From: Bretschneidera sinensis
Lineage: Eukaryota; Streptophyta; Magnoliopsida; Brassicales; Akaniaceae
Direction of reading: 5' to 3'
Assembly: GCA_023935145.1 (NCBI GenBank)
Contig: CM043698.1
Span: 81,982,001-82,046,000, forward strand
DNA length: 64,000 bases
Positions 1 through 10,752 of the stretch are shown here, in pieces (position 1 is the stretch's first letter; every line of letters begins with the position of its first letter). The notes beneath the pieces were generated by a model. That model searched no databases. It worked only from the letters and a program-made list of their open reading frames with translations, and was not told the origin of the DNA. A program made the position numbers and the translations under genes.

Positions 1-1237
1 ATGAAGAAAAGTTGGAAGAGTTGCAGAAATTTAAGTAAAAAAGGCATACTCCACAAACCAACTTTACAAGATAAATATATTAAAGTTGATCATATCATCA
101 TATCATTTGAGAAAGCGAAGCCCATTGCTGTAGTAAGTTCAGGCTTCTGTGAAATTTACAGGTTAATCTTCCATAAAAATAGTTATATGATATTCTGAAA
201 AAAAAAATAAATTGAGCCAGCAAATTTAGGGGGGCAAAAAATGATACTGTAGGTGACTATTACACTTTTAATACCTTGCATGGAATGACTATTAGTTCTC
301 ATTTAAGGCATGATGACGGTAAACAGTTACAGGTCAAACAAACAAATATAATATATGCACAAATACAACACTCACACATGCGCACGCGCACACCCAGACC
401 CATTAACAAAATTGGTTCATACTTATGAGGAAGCAAAACAGGAAAAACTAGAAACTAAAAGCTGCACTCAGATATACGAACAGTTTTTGCAACTTCCAAT
501 CAAACTAAAAATTGAATAAAAAATAATTTAAATAAGAAAGAGGAAAAGCTAAAACAAAATGCTCAGAGAAATAATGAAAGTTTTATGCAAAAACCAGCTA
601 TAAAGAGGCTGGTAGTCTCAAACTTTTGAAGGCATTCCTGAATAAACAAAAGTCAAAAGAATATAATGGCTACAAAGTATGATCATTTTCTACAGAGAAC
701 TCTGAACTTAGAAAACATAACTAGAAATATCTTGCGAGGGTGTGACTGATCCTTCCTAGAATTTTTTGCATCTTTTTTTTTTTAATTTCTAGCGATGAAT
801 CTAACCTACCCTAATCCCACCCAACGTATACCACAACAACTCTCCATATCCATAAAGGAGTTGCTGGCCTGAAGAATTTTTGAATCTTTTTAACCTATTT
901 GATAGACTATCCATACACACTAAAGATGAAATTGCCTCTAATCTAAAATTTGGCCAGAGCACTGGTAAAAGAAATATGAGTAGCATGTTCACGAATAAAC
1001 AATGCATTTGAAAAATATTTTGTTCCACAGATTCGTTTGCAAAAAAGTACAGAAAACTTCCAAGAGATAGCAAGCTCAGATAAGTTCCAGCTCCATTTCT
1101 CATTTCTATTAAACTAAATTTAAATCACACAATTACAGTTTTCAGACTGTCATTCTTGTCCGAAAAGAATTTGTAATGTGTTTCAAGTTATCCACACCAA
1201 ACGTGAAAACATTTAAACTTCGTGATGGAGTAGACAA
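1..1237. other. No recognisable gene (possible intron of the JASON-like gene)
   Basis: AT-rich sequence with only short open frames that show no recognisable domain. It lies on the 3' side of the minus-strand JASON-like gene, so it may be intron or downstream sequence of that gene. I searched it for the next expected JASON exon and did not find it. Confidence 0.4.
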
Positions 1238-1525
1238 TGAAAAGTGGAATTAGGATTTTTAATTTAATTACTTAGAGATATTTTAATTATAGAGATAATT
1301 ATGTAATTGACAATATTATGGGTATTTAGAATTTATTTAAGTTTAGCTAATTAGTTTTCTTATTTGAGTTTCTTTATCAGCCTAGGATTAGAGTTTTAAA
1401 ATCTCGTGTCCCTATGTTATTTTCAGCATCTTATGAATGAATAAAAAAATTAAAGCGATTCACATGTAATTTGGATCAGTCTATCTTTAATTTCTTTTAT
1501 TATTGCTTTTAGCTATTGTTCTGCA
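1238..1525 (+). repeat. Left LTR of the LARD-like element
   Basis: Pairs with 2783-3586. Shared landmarks include the attatgtaattga/attatgtaattag block, the block around cttatgaatgaataaaaaaa and the tctatctttaatt block. It ends in CTGCA just before the primer-binding site at 1532. Confidence 0.6.
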
Positions 1526-2292
1526 TCAAAATGGTATCAGAATGTGGTGAAAAAAAACATAGAATCAAGCCTTGCACAATACGTATGTCTTCTTGTTGAA
1601 TCGCCACTGTCCCAAGCCTGGACGACCAAAACTTGAGAATCCTGGCTCAGTCTGCCACCTGATCCGTCACCAAACGAGCCACAACTGTTTTGGATTTTCC
1701 ATGCCTGATCCAGCTCCTCCAGACCTCTTCTACCGTTTCTAACGCTGTCATCATAACCGACACCCGTTTTCCAGCCACCCCGGATTGTCTAGCTCCGAAC
1801 GGACCAGATTTGCACCAGGTTAGAACCGACCCGACTACTTGTCCTGTTTAGTCACCTAAGCCGCTTCCGAACTTGTTGAGCCACCCCTGAGCCAAGATGA
1901 GCCGTGTTGTTAAACTGTTGACCAATGACCAAGCAGACTTTTGGCAGATCTTCTGATTTTCTTTTTCCTTACTTTCTAATTTTCTATATTTAGAGAAAAA
2001 AAATAAATAAATAAAGAGTTTATGTTTTGAGTTTTTCAGTTTAGTTTGTACTATGATTACTCATACTTTGGAAAAGATTCAGCTTTTGCAAGATAAACTT
2101 TTGAATGACTACAAGCATAAGGGTGAGTTGAAATCTCAATGGACAAGGTATGGTTTACACTCTTTTTGCTAACGTTGGAAGGAGGAATTTTAAGCATTTG
2201 GTTGTTGGGTTTGTATTCAGGAGTGAAACCTTGAAAACCTATATCGGCAATATGACTATAAGTGTGAGTATGGCTATCGAGATAACAATACT

Positions 2293-2598
2293 TTGAATTG
2301 TCATGCTGATTATGTTTCTGATGATGAATTGCTTGTGCAGATTAAGTATGTTGAGCAAGACCAAGATGCTAACAAAGATGACAGACAACTCGACGACAAG
2401 CTTGATGCTATTGAACATATTGAGCCAGTTCCATATGAGGTCATTTTAGACGAACCAATCCAACAAGATGACAAGTTTGTTGAGCATATTGAGGAGATTG
2501 AAAAGGTTCAAGACAAACAGGTAGACGACCTTGGTTGTAAGATTGAGGTTCAAGTTGATATACATATCTTTGATATTGATTTTATCCTACCTATATGA
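2293..2598 (+). CDS. Acidic hypothetical ORF inside the LARD-like element
   Basis: A 101-codon open frame rich in Asp, Glu, Gln and Val, starting at residues MNCHADYVSDDELLV. It has no zinc knuckle, signal peptide or catalytic motif. It lies wholly inside the internal region of the non-autonomous element, downstream of a further open stretch beginning near 2053. Such elements often keep a relic acidic ORF of unknown role. I do not recognise it, and it may not be translated. Confidence 0.25.
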   Translation: MNCHADYVSDDELLVQIKYVEQDQDANKDDRQLDDKLDAIEHIEPVPYEVILDEPIQQDDKFVEHIEEIEKVQDKQVDDLGCKIEVQVDIHIFDIDFILPI

Positions 2599-2782
2599 TT
2601 TCAAGTATCTTGACAACAATGTTTCCAGCAAAAAAAGAAATTCACCTTTTAGTGACTTTGCCTTCAAAGAATTCCATATGACCATGCTTTGTTTCTCCGA
2701 GCATCAAAGTTCTTGCTCCTTCAATATTTTTCAACTCGAGATCGAGTTCTTTTTAAATGGTGGAGAATGATAGAGTACATGA

Positions 2783-3586
2783 TGAAGAGTAAAATTAGGG
2801 ATTTTAATCTAAGTACGGGGGAATTTTTTAATTATAGGGATAATTATGTAATTAGTAATATTATGAGTATTTAGAGTTTATTTAAGTTTAGTTTATTAGT
2901 TTTCTTATTTAAGTTTTATTATCAATCTAAGACTAAGGTTTTACAATCCGATATAAAAGACGTACCTATGTTTACTTTCAACAGCTTATGAATGAATAAA
3001 AAAATCAAATTATTGAAATCAAAAAAACTTTGTGATTTGAGTTTGTTCTCCGCACATGTGATTTGGTTGCGGTGTTCTTCGCATCCATGTGATTTAAATT
3101 GCAGTTCCCATGTGATTTGAGAAGATCTGTGTGATTTTGATCAATCTATCTTTAATTCTTTCATTTAGAGATGTTCACTAAACGGTTAAAACCGATTAAC
3201 CGACCATTTCAAACCGATTCGGTTAAAATGGTTCGATTAATCGATCAGTTAGCGATTAATTTTTTTTAACAGTTTCGATCGTTTAGTCGATTAAGAAATT
3301 AATTAATATTAATAATATATTAAATATAAATATAATAAAAAAATCTTAAGTATAAATTTAATATATAATAAATTAAAAAAAAAAAAAAAACTAATTATAT
3401 AAACAATATCAGTTAACTGATTAACCAACAATACCGACCAAAACTAATTCGGTCGGTTAATGTCAAAACACTAAAGTTAATTCGGTTGAAATGTTTTTTA
3501 AAAAAGAAATTGATCGAAAAAAATGGATTAAAATTTTTAACCGACCATTTACACACCATTACTGCTTTCTAGGCTACTGTTATACA
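2783..3586 (+). repeat. Right LTR of the LARD-like element, split by a MITE
   Basis: Homology to the left LTR runs from 2783 to about 3168 and resumes after the inserted inverted-repeat element (attactgctttctaggctac against attattgcttttagctatt), ending in ATACA at 3586. Before the split it holds several tandem copies of a CATGTGATTT motif (about 3036-3145) that the left LTR lacks. Confidence 0.55.
3169..3557. mobile_element. hAT-like inverted-repeat element (MITE)
   Basis: About 390 bp whose ends are complementary. The left end carries tgttcactaaacggttaa and the right end, read on the other strand, carries gtgtgtaaatggtcggttaa. CGGTT/AACCG motifs recur near both ends and the centre is an AT-rich core. 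It interrupts the right LTR, whose sequence continues on both sides. There is no coding capacity. The 8-bp target duplication expected for hAT is not clean, so the exact borders are uncertain. Confidence 0.55.
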
Positions 3587-4490
3587 TTACTTGGCTTCAC
3601 AACTCTATTACATTCTAAAGAATGGGTTCCTTTATCCTAAGTTGTGTATTTTTGAAAGAAAATTTAAGTTCCCTTCCAAAACCAAATTGTCAGGTCACTC
3701 ATAAAATGGTTTGTATTTCACATTGACTACCTAAATCAAAGGAGTTTTCAGATGACCTATAAAACTCCCTATAATGAACAATTACATGTCTAGGATAACT
3801 AGTCATTTTACTTCTAGGAATAAGGATCATCCCCGCATCAACCTCAAGACAGAGTTACCTGATTTTTTTTTTAAAAAAAAAACTTACTCAAAAACTTATG
3901 TGCTTTTGCATCCTTCCATAATTTCTCGAAGTCATATACTGAGAAGAGCATTTAATAGCTCCTACTGGATTCCAGTTATCCGCAACCCAAAAAAATGGCC
4001 AAACATTGTTGCTAATAGTTGATGGTAATTGAGCATGATTCTTCCACAATAACATATTCTATAAAGGATAAATGAAAAAAATCTCATAAAAAACTTTCCA
4101 AAATTAGGTTTGCTCCACATGAATACTCCTGTTGCAGAACCATAAAACCATTACCGCAAGAAAAAAATATTGGCCCTCAAAATACAAATTTGATTCTAAA
4201 AGCCATTACAAATATAAGCTCGCATATAAGTGCTAGACATATAAAAAAAAGTGCATCAATCAGGAGCTCAGAATGTTTCTTCAAAATTTATGAAAACATA
4301 ATGATTAATATGTCTATAAAAACTGTACAACCATTGAAAACTTGAAAATAGAAACATCAATAAACCCTTCAAATAAGCTTTTCTAATGATATATATCTTA
4401 AATGGTAAACATGAAAAATAAAAAAAAAGAATGAATCTCCATCTAAGAAATGTCAACCAACAATCCGCAGGACTTCCAATATAAGCATAC
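3587..4490. other. Probable intron of the JASON-like gene
   Basis: No exon, repeat pair or RNA gene is recognised here. It lies directly after a consensus 5' splice site (GAG/gtatgc, minus strand) of the JASON-like exon 3, so it is read as intron 3. Confidence 0.4.
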
Positions 4491-4570
4491 CTCATCCTTA
4501 AGGCCCTTGTCAATCTGTGGAGATCCCAAACAAAGAATTTCCTTATCATCGCATGTAGAATCTTCTTTGT
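4491..4570 (-). CDS. JASON-like exon 3
   Basis: 80 bp between acceptor cttgttacag and donor GAG/gtatgc. With the carried base it gives 27 codons, including [13 protein letters not shown], which matches the family block [13 protein letters not shown]. Confidence 0.7.
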
Positions 4571-7500
4571 CTGTAACAAGAAAGTGAGAAGAGGGGGATA
4601 AAAAGCAATCCACATGAAAACAGCAATGTAAATAATCTTTATTTTGATATATTTTTTCCTAAATGAAGAGAATACACATAAGACTAGTATACTCAAACAA
4701 TATAGCACAAGAGTATTAACCAAGAAAAAAAATTACCTTCAGATAAAAATAGGGATGATAAGCGATTTTGAGATGCTACACCTTCCTGATATAATAAAAA
4801 ATAAAATAAAATTAGTAATAAATGTAAGATTTGAAAATACAAGTGAAAAGAAAAGCTTAAAGCAGAGGAAAAACACTAGTGATTGCTGAAGAATTGCTTC
4901 AATTTCGTATATTGTGTAAGTTGAGTTCTACAGAATACAAAGGAAGGCTTATATGCTATCTATACAAAGGATTCTCGAAGGAATGAAAAATAACTAACTC
5001 TACCAGTGAGCTTTGTACAACTCAGCAAAGGCTATAACAAAAATAACAGAATGTAAAATTACAAAGCAAACCATGACTAGTCTTTTTCATCTAGAACCTA
5101 TCGAGGACACTTTGGTAACACAATGATGGTTTGCAGCTTGGGCTTGGGCTGATCTTGAGTGTGGACTTTAGTATTTTCCAATACCCCCCGCAAGATGGAG
5201 AATAGAGATTAACTATTCCCATCTTGGAAAGAAGAGTATTAAGCACAATAGAGGAGAGTGCTTTAGTGAAGATATCCGCGAGTTGTGAATGAGTTGGAAC
5301 ATGAGCAGTGACAATACTTCCGTCTTGAATTTTGTTGCGAATAACATGACAATCCACTTCGATGTGCTTGGTGCACTCATGAAAAAGGGGATTGGCAGCG
5401 ATGTGTATGGCCGCTTGATTGTCACAATGGAGCATGGCAGCATTAGAATGTGAGATGTGAAGATCATTAAATAACTGTCGAATCCATTTAAGCTGACAGC
5501 AGGTGGTTGCCATAGCACGGTACTCAGCCTCGGCAAAAGAACGATATACAACGGACTACTTTTTGGATTTCCAGGAGACAAGAGAGTGTCCAATAAAAAT
5601 ACAAAAACCAATTGTTGATTTTCGGGAATCAGGGCATGAAGCCCAATCAGAATCACAGTAGCCATGTAACTGGATAGGGGAAGAAGCCGAGAGAAGGAGT
5701 CCTTGTCCTAGACTGCCCTTGAGGTATTTTAGAATTTTGTGTGCAGCTTGGAGATGTAGATCAGTTGGCCAAGACACGAATTGGCTTAGAAGTTGGACTG
5801 AGAAACTGATGTATGGCCTGGTTATAGTCAAATATAAGGGGCGGCCAATAAGTCTTCTGAAGATGGTAGGATCATTCAGTGGAGTACCGAAATCCTTACT
5901 CAGCTAAAGGTTTTGATCCATTGGAAGTTTGGTAGGCTTGGAAGCTAGAGTGACAGAATCCGAGATAATATCAAGAGTGTATTTGTGTGGACATAAATGG
6001 ATGCCTTTGTTGGATCTGGCCACCTCAATGCCGAGGAAATATCGGAGGGAACCCAAGTCTTTGATTTTGAAACAAGTATTTAGGATGTGCTTGAGGGACT
6101 CAATGCAAGAAATGGAGTTGGAAGCAACAACAATGTCATCAACGTAAACTAACAAAGTTGTGAAAGTATCGTTAGTGACCATAGTAAACAAGCTATAATC
6201 GGAAGTGGATTGTGTAAAACTATATTGAAGCAGGGAACTAGAAAATTTAACATGCCACTGACGAGAGGCTTGCTTCAGTCCATACAAGCTTTTGAGGAGT
6301 TTGCATACCTAGTCGGGTTTGCCTTTAGTGTAGCCGGGAGGTTTGGCCATATAAATGTCTTCATCCAAGTCCCCATGAGGAAAAGCGTTGTTGACGTCAA
6401 ATTGTTGCAAGTGCCAGCCCTTAATAGCAGCAATTGCTAGGAGACACCGAACTGTGGTGATCTTGGCCATCGAGGAGAAAGTCTCATGATAATCGATCCC
6501 CTCTTGCTGAGTATAGCCTTTGGCAACAAGCCTGGCTTTCAGTCTTTCTCTTGAGCCATTGGAATGGTATTTTGTCTTGTAAACATATTTACAAGCAACT
6601 GGTTGGACCCCGATAGGTAGATCAGTCAATACCCAGGTCTTGTTTAGCTCAAGAGCATCCAGCTCAGCCTGCATAGCCTCACACCATCTCGGGTCCTTAA
6701 CAGCTTGGTTATAGGTTTGTGGATCAAGATGTGATGAAATAGATGTGGAGAAAGCATAAAAAAGGGGGGATAAACGATGAAAAGAGAGAAAATGATGTAA
6801 AGGAAAAACAGTACCTGCAGAAGAAATCTTGGCTAAGTCTTGAGGATGGGTCAAATGTGCATGGTTACAATGGTAGTCTTGTAGATACTGTGGTGCCTTG
6901 CGAGTTCTTGTGGACCTGCGGAGTTGTGGTGAGGTATGGGAGGTGTGATGGTGTGTTGGAGGTGGAGAAAAATTAGGAGAAGTAGGTTGAGATGAGGGAC
7001 TAGTTGTGAGAATAGAATCCAGAGATGAGCTGAAAGGCATGGAAGGTGATGATGAGATGATAGGAGGGAGGGGGCGAGGTTGGAGAGGACTGGAAAGAGG
7101 TGATGGATGGGAATGAGTGAAGGGAAAAATATTTTCATGGAAGATGACATTTTTGGAGATAAACACAGTGTGGGTTTGCAAGTCAAGGAGCTTATATCCT
7201 TTGACAACAAAAGGATAGCCGAGGAAGATGGATTGCCTAGCTCGGGGATCGAATTTTGTTCTTGCATTGGTAATGGTAGAAGCGAAGCATAGGCAACCAA
7301 AAGTTCTCGTATGGGAGTATGTTGGTGGTTGATTGAAGAGGAGCTCAAAAGGAGTTTTATTGTGCAATATTGGAGAAAGGATTCGGTTAATGATATAGGC
7401 AGCAGTTAACACACATTCATTCCAGAATTTGAATGGGAGACCAACTTGAAATCTGAGAGCTCTTGCCATATTTAACAGATGTTGATGTTTACGTTCAACA

Positions 7501-10500
7501 ATGGCATTTTGTTGGGGTGTTTCGATGCAACTGGTTTGATGAATGATACCTCTTTGATTAAAGAAGGAGACTATATTGAATTCGGCCCCATTATCACTTC
7601 AAAGTATTTGAACTTTAAGATTAAACTATGTTTCCACCAGATTACAAAAGGATTCAATGCAAGACCGAGTTTGAGATTTATTTTTAAGGAGATAAACCCA
7701 TGTACTCCGGGAGAAATGATCAACAATTGTTAAGAAATAATTTGAACCATCATGAGCAGTAACCGAATATGGACCCCAGATATTACAAAAAATAAGTTCA
7801 AAGATACAGGAAGTAGAGTGTGTGCTACTGGAAAATGGTAAGCGATGTTGTTTAGTGAGTGGACAAATGCTACAGGGAATATCATTTGTATTAGAAATCT
7901 GAGAGGTTATAAGAGGATCTTTAATTAAGGCAATTCTTGAATGAGAAGTGTGGCCTAGCCTATAACGCCAAGTATCATAAGGTGGTGAATTGCAAAGTAT
8001 AGAAGCTGAAACAGAGTCATGTTTATTTGAAAAAGTGGAGAGATGATCGGCAAGAGCTGTGAAAGGCACTGCAGTATGCAACAAGTGATAGAGACCTTGC
8101 CGCACCTCACCCTTCCCAATCGTTGTCAAAGATGAAAGGTCCTGAAGAAAAACAAAAATCAGAGAAAAAAAGAATGCAGCAAGCAAGAGAGGTGGTTAGT
8201 CTTTTAACGGAAATCAAGTTGAAATTAAAGGAGGGTACACACAAAACATGGCGAAGTGAAAGATGTTGTCCGAGGGTAACTGAACCAATGTGAGTCACAG
8301 GTGCTTCGGTACCATTAGGCATTTTAACAGAATAGGATACACTGTGAGTGATATTAGTGAGGAGGGAGGTGCTACAGACCATATGGTCAGTAGCACCAAT
8401 ATCAATGATCCATGGTGTCTGTGAGTGCTGATTAAAAACAGAGAAAGATATAGGTTGGGAAATTGAAATACCATACATGTGAGAAATGGTAGCAGTATTG
8501 GCATGGAAATGAAAGCTGTTCTTGGATGAGTTGGTGGAGGAATGGGGCATCGGTGGAGGCTCCTTTTGCTGCAACAGACTGAGAAGTTGATGATACTAGT
8601 CCTTGGTGAGGCCAATCTGAGCAGCTGAATCATCATCCTGTTCAATGGAAGCAGAGTTTGCAAACACTGGTGAGGGTTTGGTTTTGTTGAAAAACCTGTG
8701 GCCTGGAGGGTAGCCGTGGACTTTGTAGAATTTATCAGCTACATGGCCACTCATATGACAATGAGTGCAAGTGGGAGGCTCAGCGTTGCCTGCCTTGAAA
8801 CACTATTCAAGGGAATGTCCTGAGAGATGACAATGAGTACAATAGGGGCGAGGTTTGTGTGTTTGGCCAGATCGATTTGGTGGTTTGGAAGTGGGAGGGA
8901 ATTTTTTGACAGCAAGAACTATTGAATCAGGGGAGGGGCTGAGGTTGGGATTGAGCATAAGGTGTTGGTGTTCTTGCTGTTGTATCAGGGAGAGGACTTT
9001 GCCAATCGGAGGTATAGGATCAAGAAGCATGATCTGGTCACGGGAATTGGTGTAGGAATCATTGAGGCCCATTAGAAACTAAATGACACAGTCTCTGTGA
9101 TAACGATCCGAGAGGATTTTTAGCTTACCACAAGTGCAGTCAGCCAAAGGATCAAACAAGTTGAGCTCATCCCAAATGGCCTTCAGTTTGCCATGGTAGA
9201 CACCAACGGAATCCTGATCTTGATGGAGTCCTGCAAGAGCTTTCTTAAGGTGAAAGATTCAAGAGCTGTTTTGTTGAGTAAAACGCTCACGAAGTTCAGA
9301 CCAAACAACGGAAGCATCATCCATGAGTTCAATGCTGCATTTGATGGAGGAAGAAATGGAGTTTTGGAGGCATGAGGTGACCATGTCGTTGCAACGCTCC
9401 CACAGATGCAGTAAAGGATCGGATGGGTCTGTGGGTCTGGGAAGTTAACCAGTGATAAAAGGTAGTTTGTTCTTGGCTCATAGAGCTCGTTGCATCGCAC
9501 GGGACCAGGTTGTGTAGTTGTCGACGGTAAGAAGGTCAGGGACGAGAGAAACGGATGGGTTGTCCCCATGGTCAATGCGAAAAGGGTTGGTTGGGTCATT
9601 AAAATTTTGGAAACGACCGAGTGGTGGAGGTGGAGGTGGAGGTGGGGTGGGAGTTTCAGAGTTGGAGCCATGGATGGATTTCCTTGCTCTGATACCATGT
9701 AAGATTTGAAAGTACAAGTGAAAGGAAAAGCTTAAAGCAGAGGAAAAACATCGGTGATTGCTGAAGAATTGCTTCAATTTCGTATATTGTGTAAGTTGAG
9801 GTCTACAGAATAAAAGGAAGGCTTATATGCTATCTGTACAGAGAATTCTCGAAGGAATGAAAAATAACTAACTCTACCACTGAGCTTTGTACAACTCAGC
9901 AAAGGCTATAACAAAAATAACAGAATGTAAAATTACAAAGCAAACCATGACTAGTCTTTTTCATCTAGAACCTGTCGAGGACACTTTGGAATGGTTTGCA
10001 GCTTGGGCTTGGGCTGATCTTGAGTGTGGACTTTATTATTTTCCAATAATAAATGTGAGAATTCACTGATCCTATGTTTGGCATCCGAGAAACTGTAAGT
10101 ACATATGGGGCAAATAGGGCTAAATTTTCCATGTCTAACATACCAACACAATATGAAGCCAACCAAAACAATTCAGATATACCATTCATTTCCTTCTATC
10201 TCATAAATCGATCAACTTTTTCGTTCTTTCCAACATCCGCGGGGAAAGAAATAGGAAACAATTTGAAGCTTTTTTAGTATCTCGATTTTTCTAGGCAAGA
10301 AAAGAGAAACTGACCATGAATTGTCATGACGCGCAATATCCAATCTGATGACTGATAGCATATAAGAATAAATTTTCCGTTTATCTTCGAATATTCAATC
10401 AACACAAGTTTTCAAACACTCTTAACTTTTTGAAGAGATTTCCTTGTTTTTTTCTCAAAATTAGAGAAAATTTGCCTTTTTTATCTCTTCGATAATAAAA

Positions 10501-10752
10501 TTAATAGACTACATAGATATCTTTAAGTGAACAACTTCAATTTCGATAATTTCTCCAAAATTATATCAAGACAAGAAAGATGAAAACAAAGAAAAGGTTT
10601 CTTTGGATATAATTTCTCAGCAACCAAACGGAGATTCAAAAGAGGAGAGAAAATGAAAAGAGTACCCTGGATTTAGAGTGAGTAGAGTGAGAAACGAGTT
10701 GATTTCGAGAGCGATCGTCCCTCATGCGAAAGCAACCGAAGAAACAGCTCAT
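4491..10752 (-). CDS. JASON-like protein gene, 5' part (three exons)
   Basis: Three minus-strand exons join in frame: 10752-10666, 4785-4737 and 4570-4491. The product begins [13 protein letters not shown], matching the plant JASON family start (M-G-C-F-F-G-C-F-R-x-R-D-D). It continues through a [11 protein letters not shown] block and ends in this window at [11 protein letters not shown], both family hallmarks. Splice sites are consensus: AGG/gtactc, ttatatcag/GAA, GAAG/gtaatt, cttgttacag/AC and GAG/gtatgc, with phases 0, 1 and 0. In Arabidopsis JASON acts in male meiosis II spindle organisation; the paralogues are poorly known. The rest of the gene should lie off the left edge or in diverged sequence I could not see. 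Intron 1 is swollen to 5.9 kb by a same-strand copia element. No lesion is seen in the exons, so the gene may be functional. Confidence 0.7.
4737..4785 (-). CDS. JASON-like exon 2
   Basis: 49 bp between acceptor ttatatcag and donor GAAG/gtaatt, encoding [16 protein letters not shown] plus one base. The [12 protein letters not shown] block is strongly conserved in the JASON family. Confidence 0.7.
4823..5183 (-). repeat. 3' LTR of copia I
   Basis: 361 bp, closely similar to 9698-10048. On the element strand it begins TATTGG and ends CTTACA. The polypurine tract GCGGGGGG lies directly before it. Confidence 0.9.
5184..5903 (-). pseudogene. Copia I RNase H relic
   Basis: Continues the reverse-transcriptase frame after a TAG at 5904-5906, with a second TAG at 5556-5558. 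Visible blocks are [53 protein letters not shown] and LADIFTKAL, the standard copia RNase H end. At 5556 the family has Gln (SKKQ), so the stop fits CAG to TAG. Confidence 0.85.
5904..7469 (-). pseudogene. Copia I integrase C-terminus and reverse transcriptase
   Basis: One reading frame with a TAG at 6309-6311. It starts with the integrase tail ([17 protein letters not shown], then [16 protein letters not shown]) and a Ser/Pro linker. The RVT_2 domain follows: [61 protein letters not shown] and the catalytic [12 protein letters not shown]. The YVDD box is intact. The first RT Asp block reads F-D-V-N-N-A-F, where D-V-N/K-N/S-A-F is usual. Confidence 0.85.
7470..8186 (-). pseudogene. Copia I integrase relic
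   Basis: The pre-integrase block [13 protein letters not shown] is followed by a zinc-binding [14 protein letters not shown] and by the core, including LIFCNIWGP in place of H-x-D-x-W-G-P. The first catalytic Asp is therefore changed (C-N-I). Further on come SDNGAEF (second Asp) and [17 protein letters not shown] (Glu). One in-frame TAG lies at 7626-7628 where Gln is expected. The same frame continues into reverse transcriptase. Confidence 0.75.
8107..8574 (-). pseudogene. Copia I protease and pre-integrase region
   Basis: In frame with the gag zinc knuckle (9072 frame). Residues [12 protein letters not shown] replace the usual W-I-x-D-S/T-G-A-T-D-H, so the catalytic D-T/S-G triad has become D-I-G. 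The following [20 protein letters not shown] is the conserved stretch upstream of the integrase. A frameshift near 8190 separates it from the integrase frame. Confidence 0.75.
8599..9677 (-). pseudogene. Copia I gag relic
   Basis: The amino end reads [20 protein letters not shown] then [16 protein letters not shown], the copia N-terminal gag pattern (D-N-P...L...N-Y-x-x-W-S-R-A-M). A proline run comes just before it. The middle is frameshifted. A zinc-knuckle relic with residues [13 protein letters not shown] followed by stop and CF is readable at 8803-8850, with a second CTHC...GH copy after it. In-frame TAG stops lie at 8803-8805 and 8596-8598. Gag packages the element RNA; this copy cannot make it. 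Confidence 0.75.
9682..9697 (-). other. Primer-binding site of copia I
   Basis: TGGTATCAGAGCAAGG on the minus strand directly follows the 5' LTR. This is the plant initiator-Met tRNA 3'-end complement. Confidence 0.9.
9698..10048 (-). repeat. 5' LTR of copia I
   Basis: 351 bp. Differs from the 3' LTR by scattered substitutions and a small indel (cttatatgctatctgtacag against cttatatgctatctatacaa), which implies an old but not ancient insertion. Confidence 0.9.
10666..10752 (-). CDS. JASON-like exon 1
   Basis: 29 codons from the ATG at 10752 to the donor AGG/gtactc. The CFFGCFR motif near the start identifies the family. Phase 0 at the donor. Confidence 0.7.

Larger units (their letters stand above)
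1238..3586 (+). mobile_element. Non-autonomous LTR element (LARD-like)
   Basis: Two related direct repeats (1238-1525 and 2783-3586) flank about 1.26 kb of internal sequence. A TGGTATCAG primer-binding site at 1532, typical of the initiator-Met tRNA used by plant LTR elements, lies 6 bases after the left repeat. Both repeats begin TGAA and end in CA. The internal part has no protease, reverse transcriptase or integrase, so it could only move with enzymes from another element. The right LTR is longer because of a block of CATGTGATTT-like repeats (about 3036-3145) and a later inverted-repeat insertion. I found no clear target-site duplication. The boundaries rest on LTR alignment by eye. Confidence 0.6.
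4823..10048 (-). mobile_element. Ty1/copia retrotransposon I, full length, decayed
   Basis: A complete 5.2-kb copia element in minus orientation. It has LTRs at 4823-5183 and 9698-10048, a primer-binding site at 9682-9697, a G-rich polypurine tract (minus strand, 5184-5195), and identical 5-bp target duplications ATAAA at 4818-4822 and 10049-10053. The internal order gag, protease, integrase, reverse transcriptase, RNase H is the copia order. Six in-frame stops plus at least two frameshifts make it inactive by itself. It sits in intron 1 of the JASON-like gene, in the same direction as that gene. Confidence 0.92.

Noticed and set aside
801..1103. Minus-strand open frame as a further exon of the JASON-like gene
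   Set aside because: No JASON motif, no consensus acceptor in phase and only weak composition support.
9490..9709. Plus-strand Gly/Trp-rich open frames opposite copia I gag
   Set aside because: They are the antisense of the proline run of gag; the minus frame matches the family.
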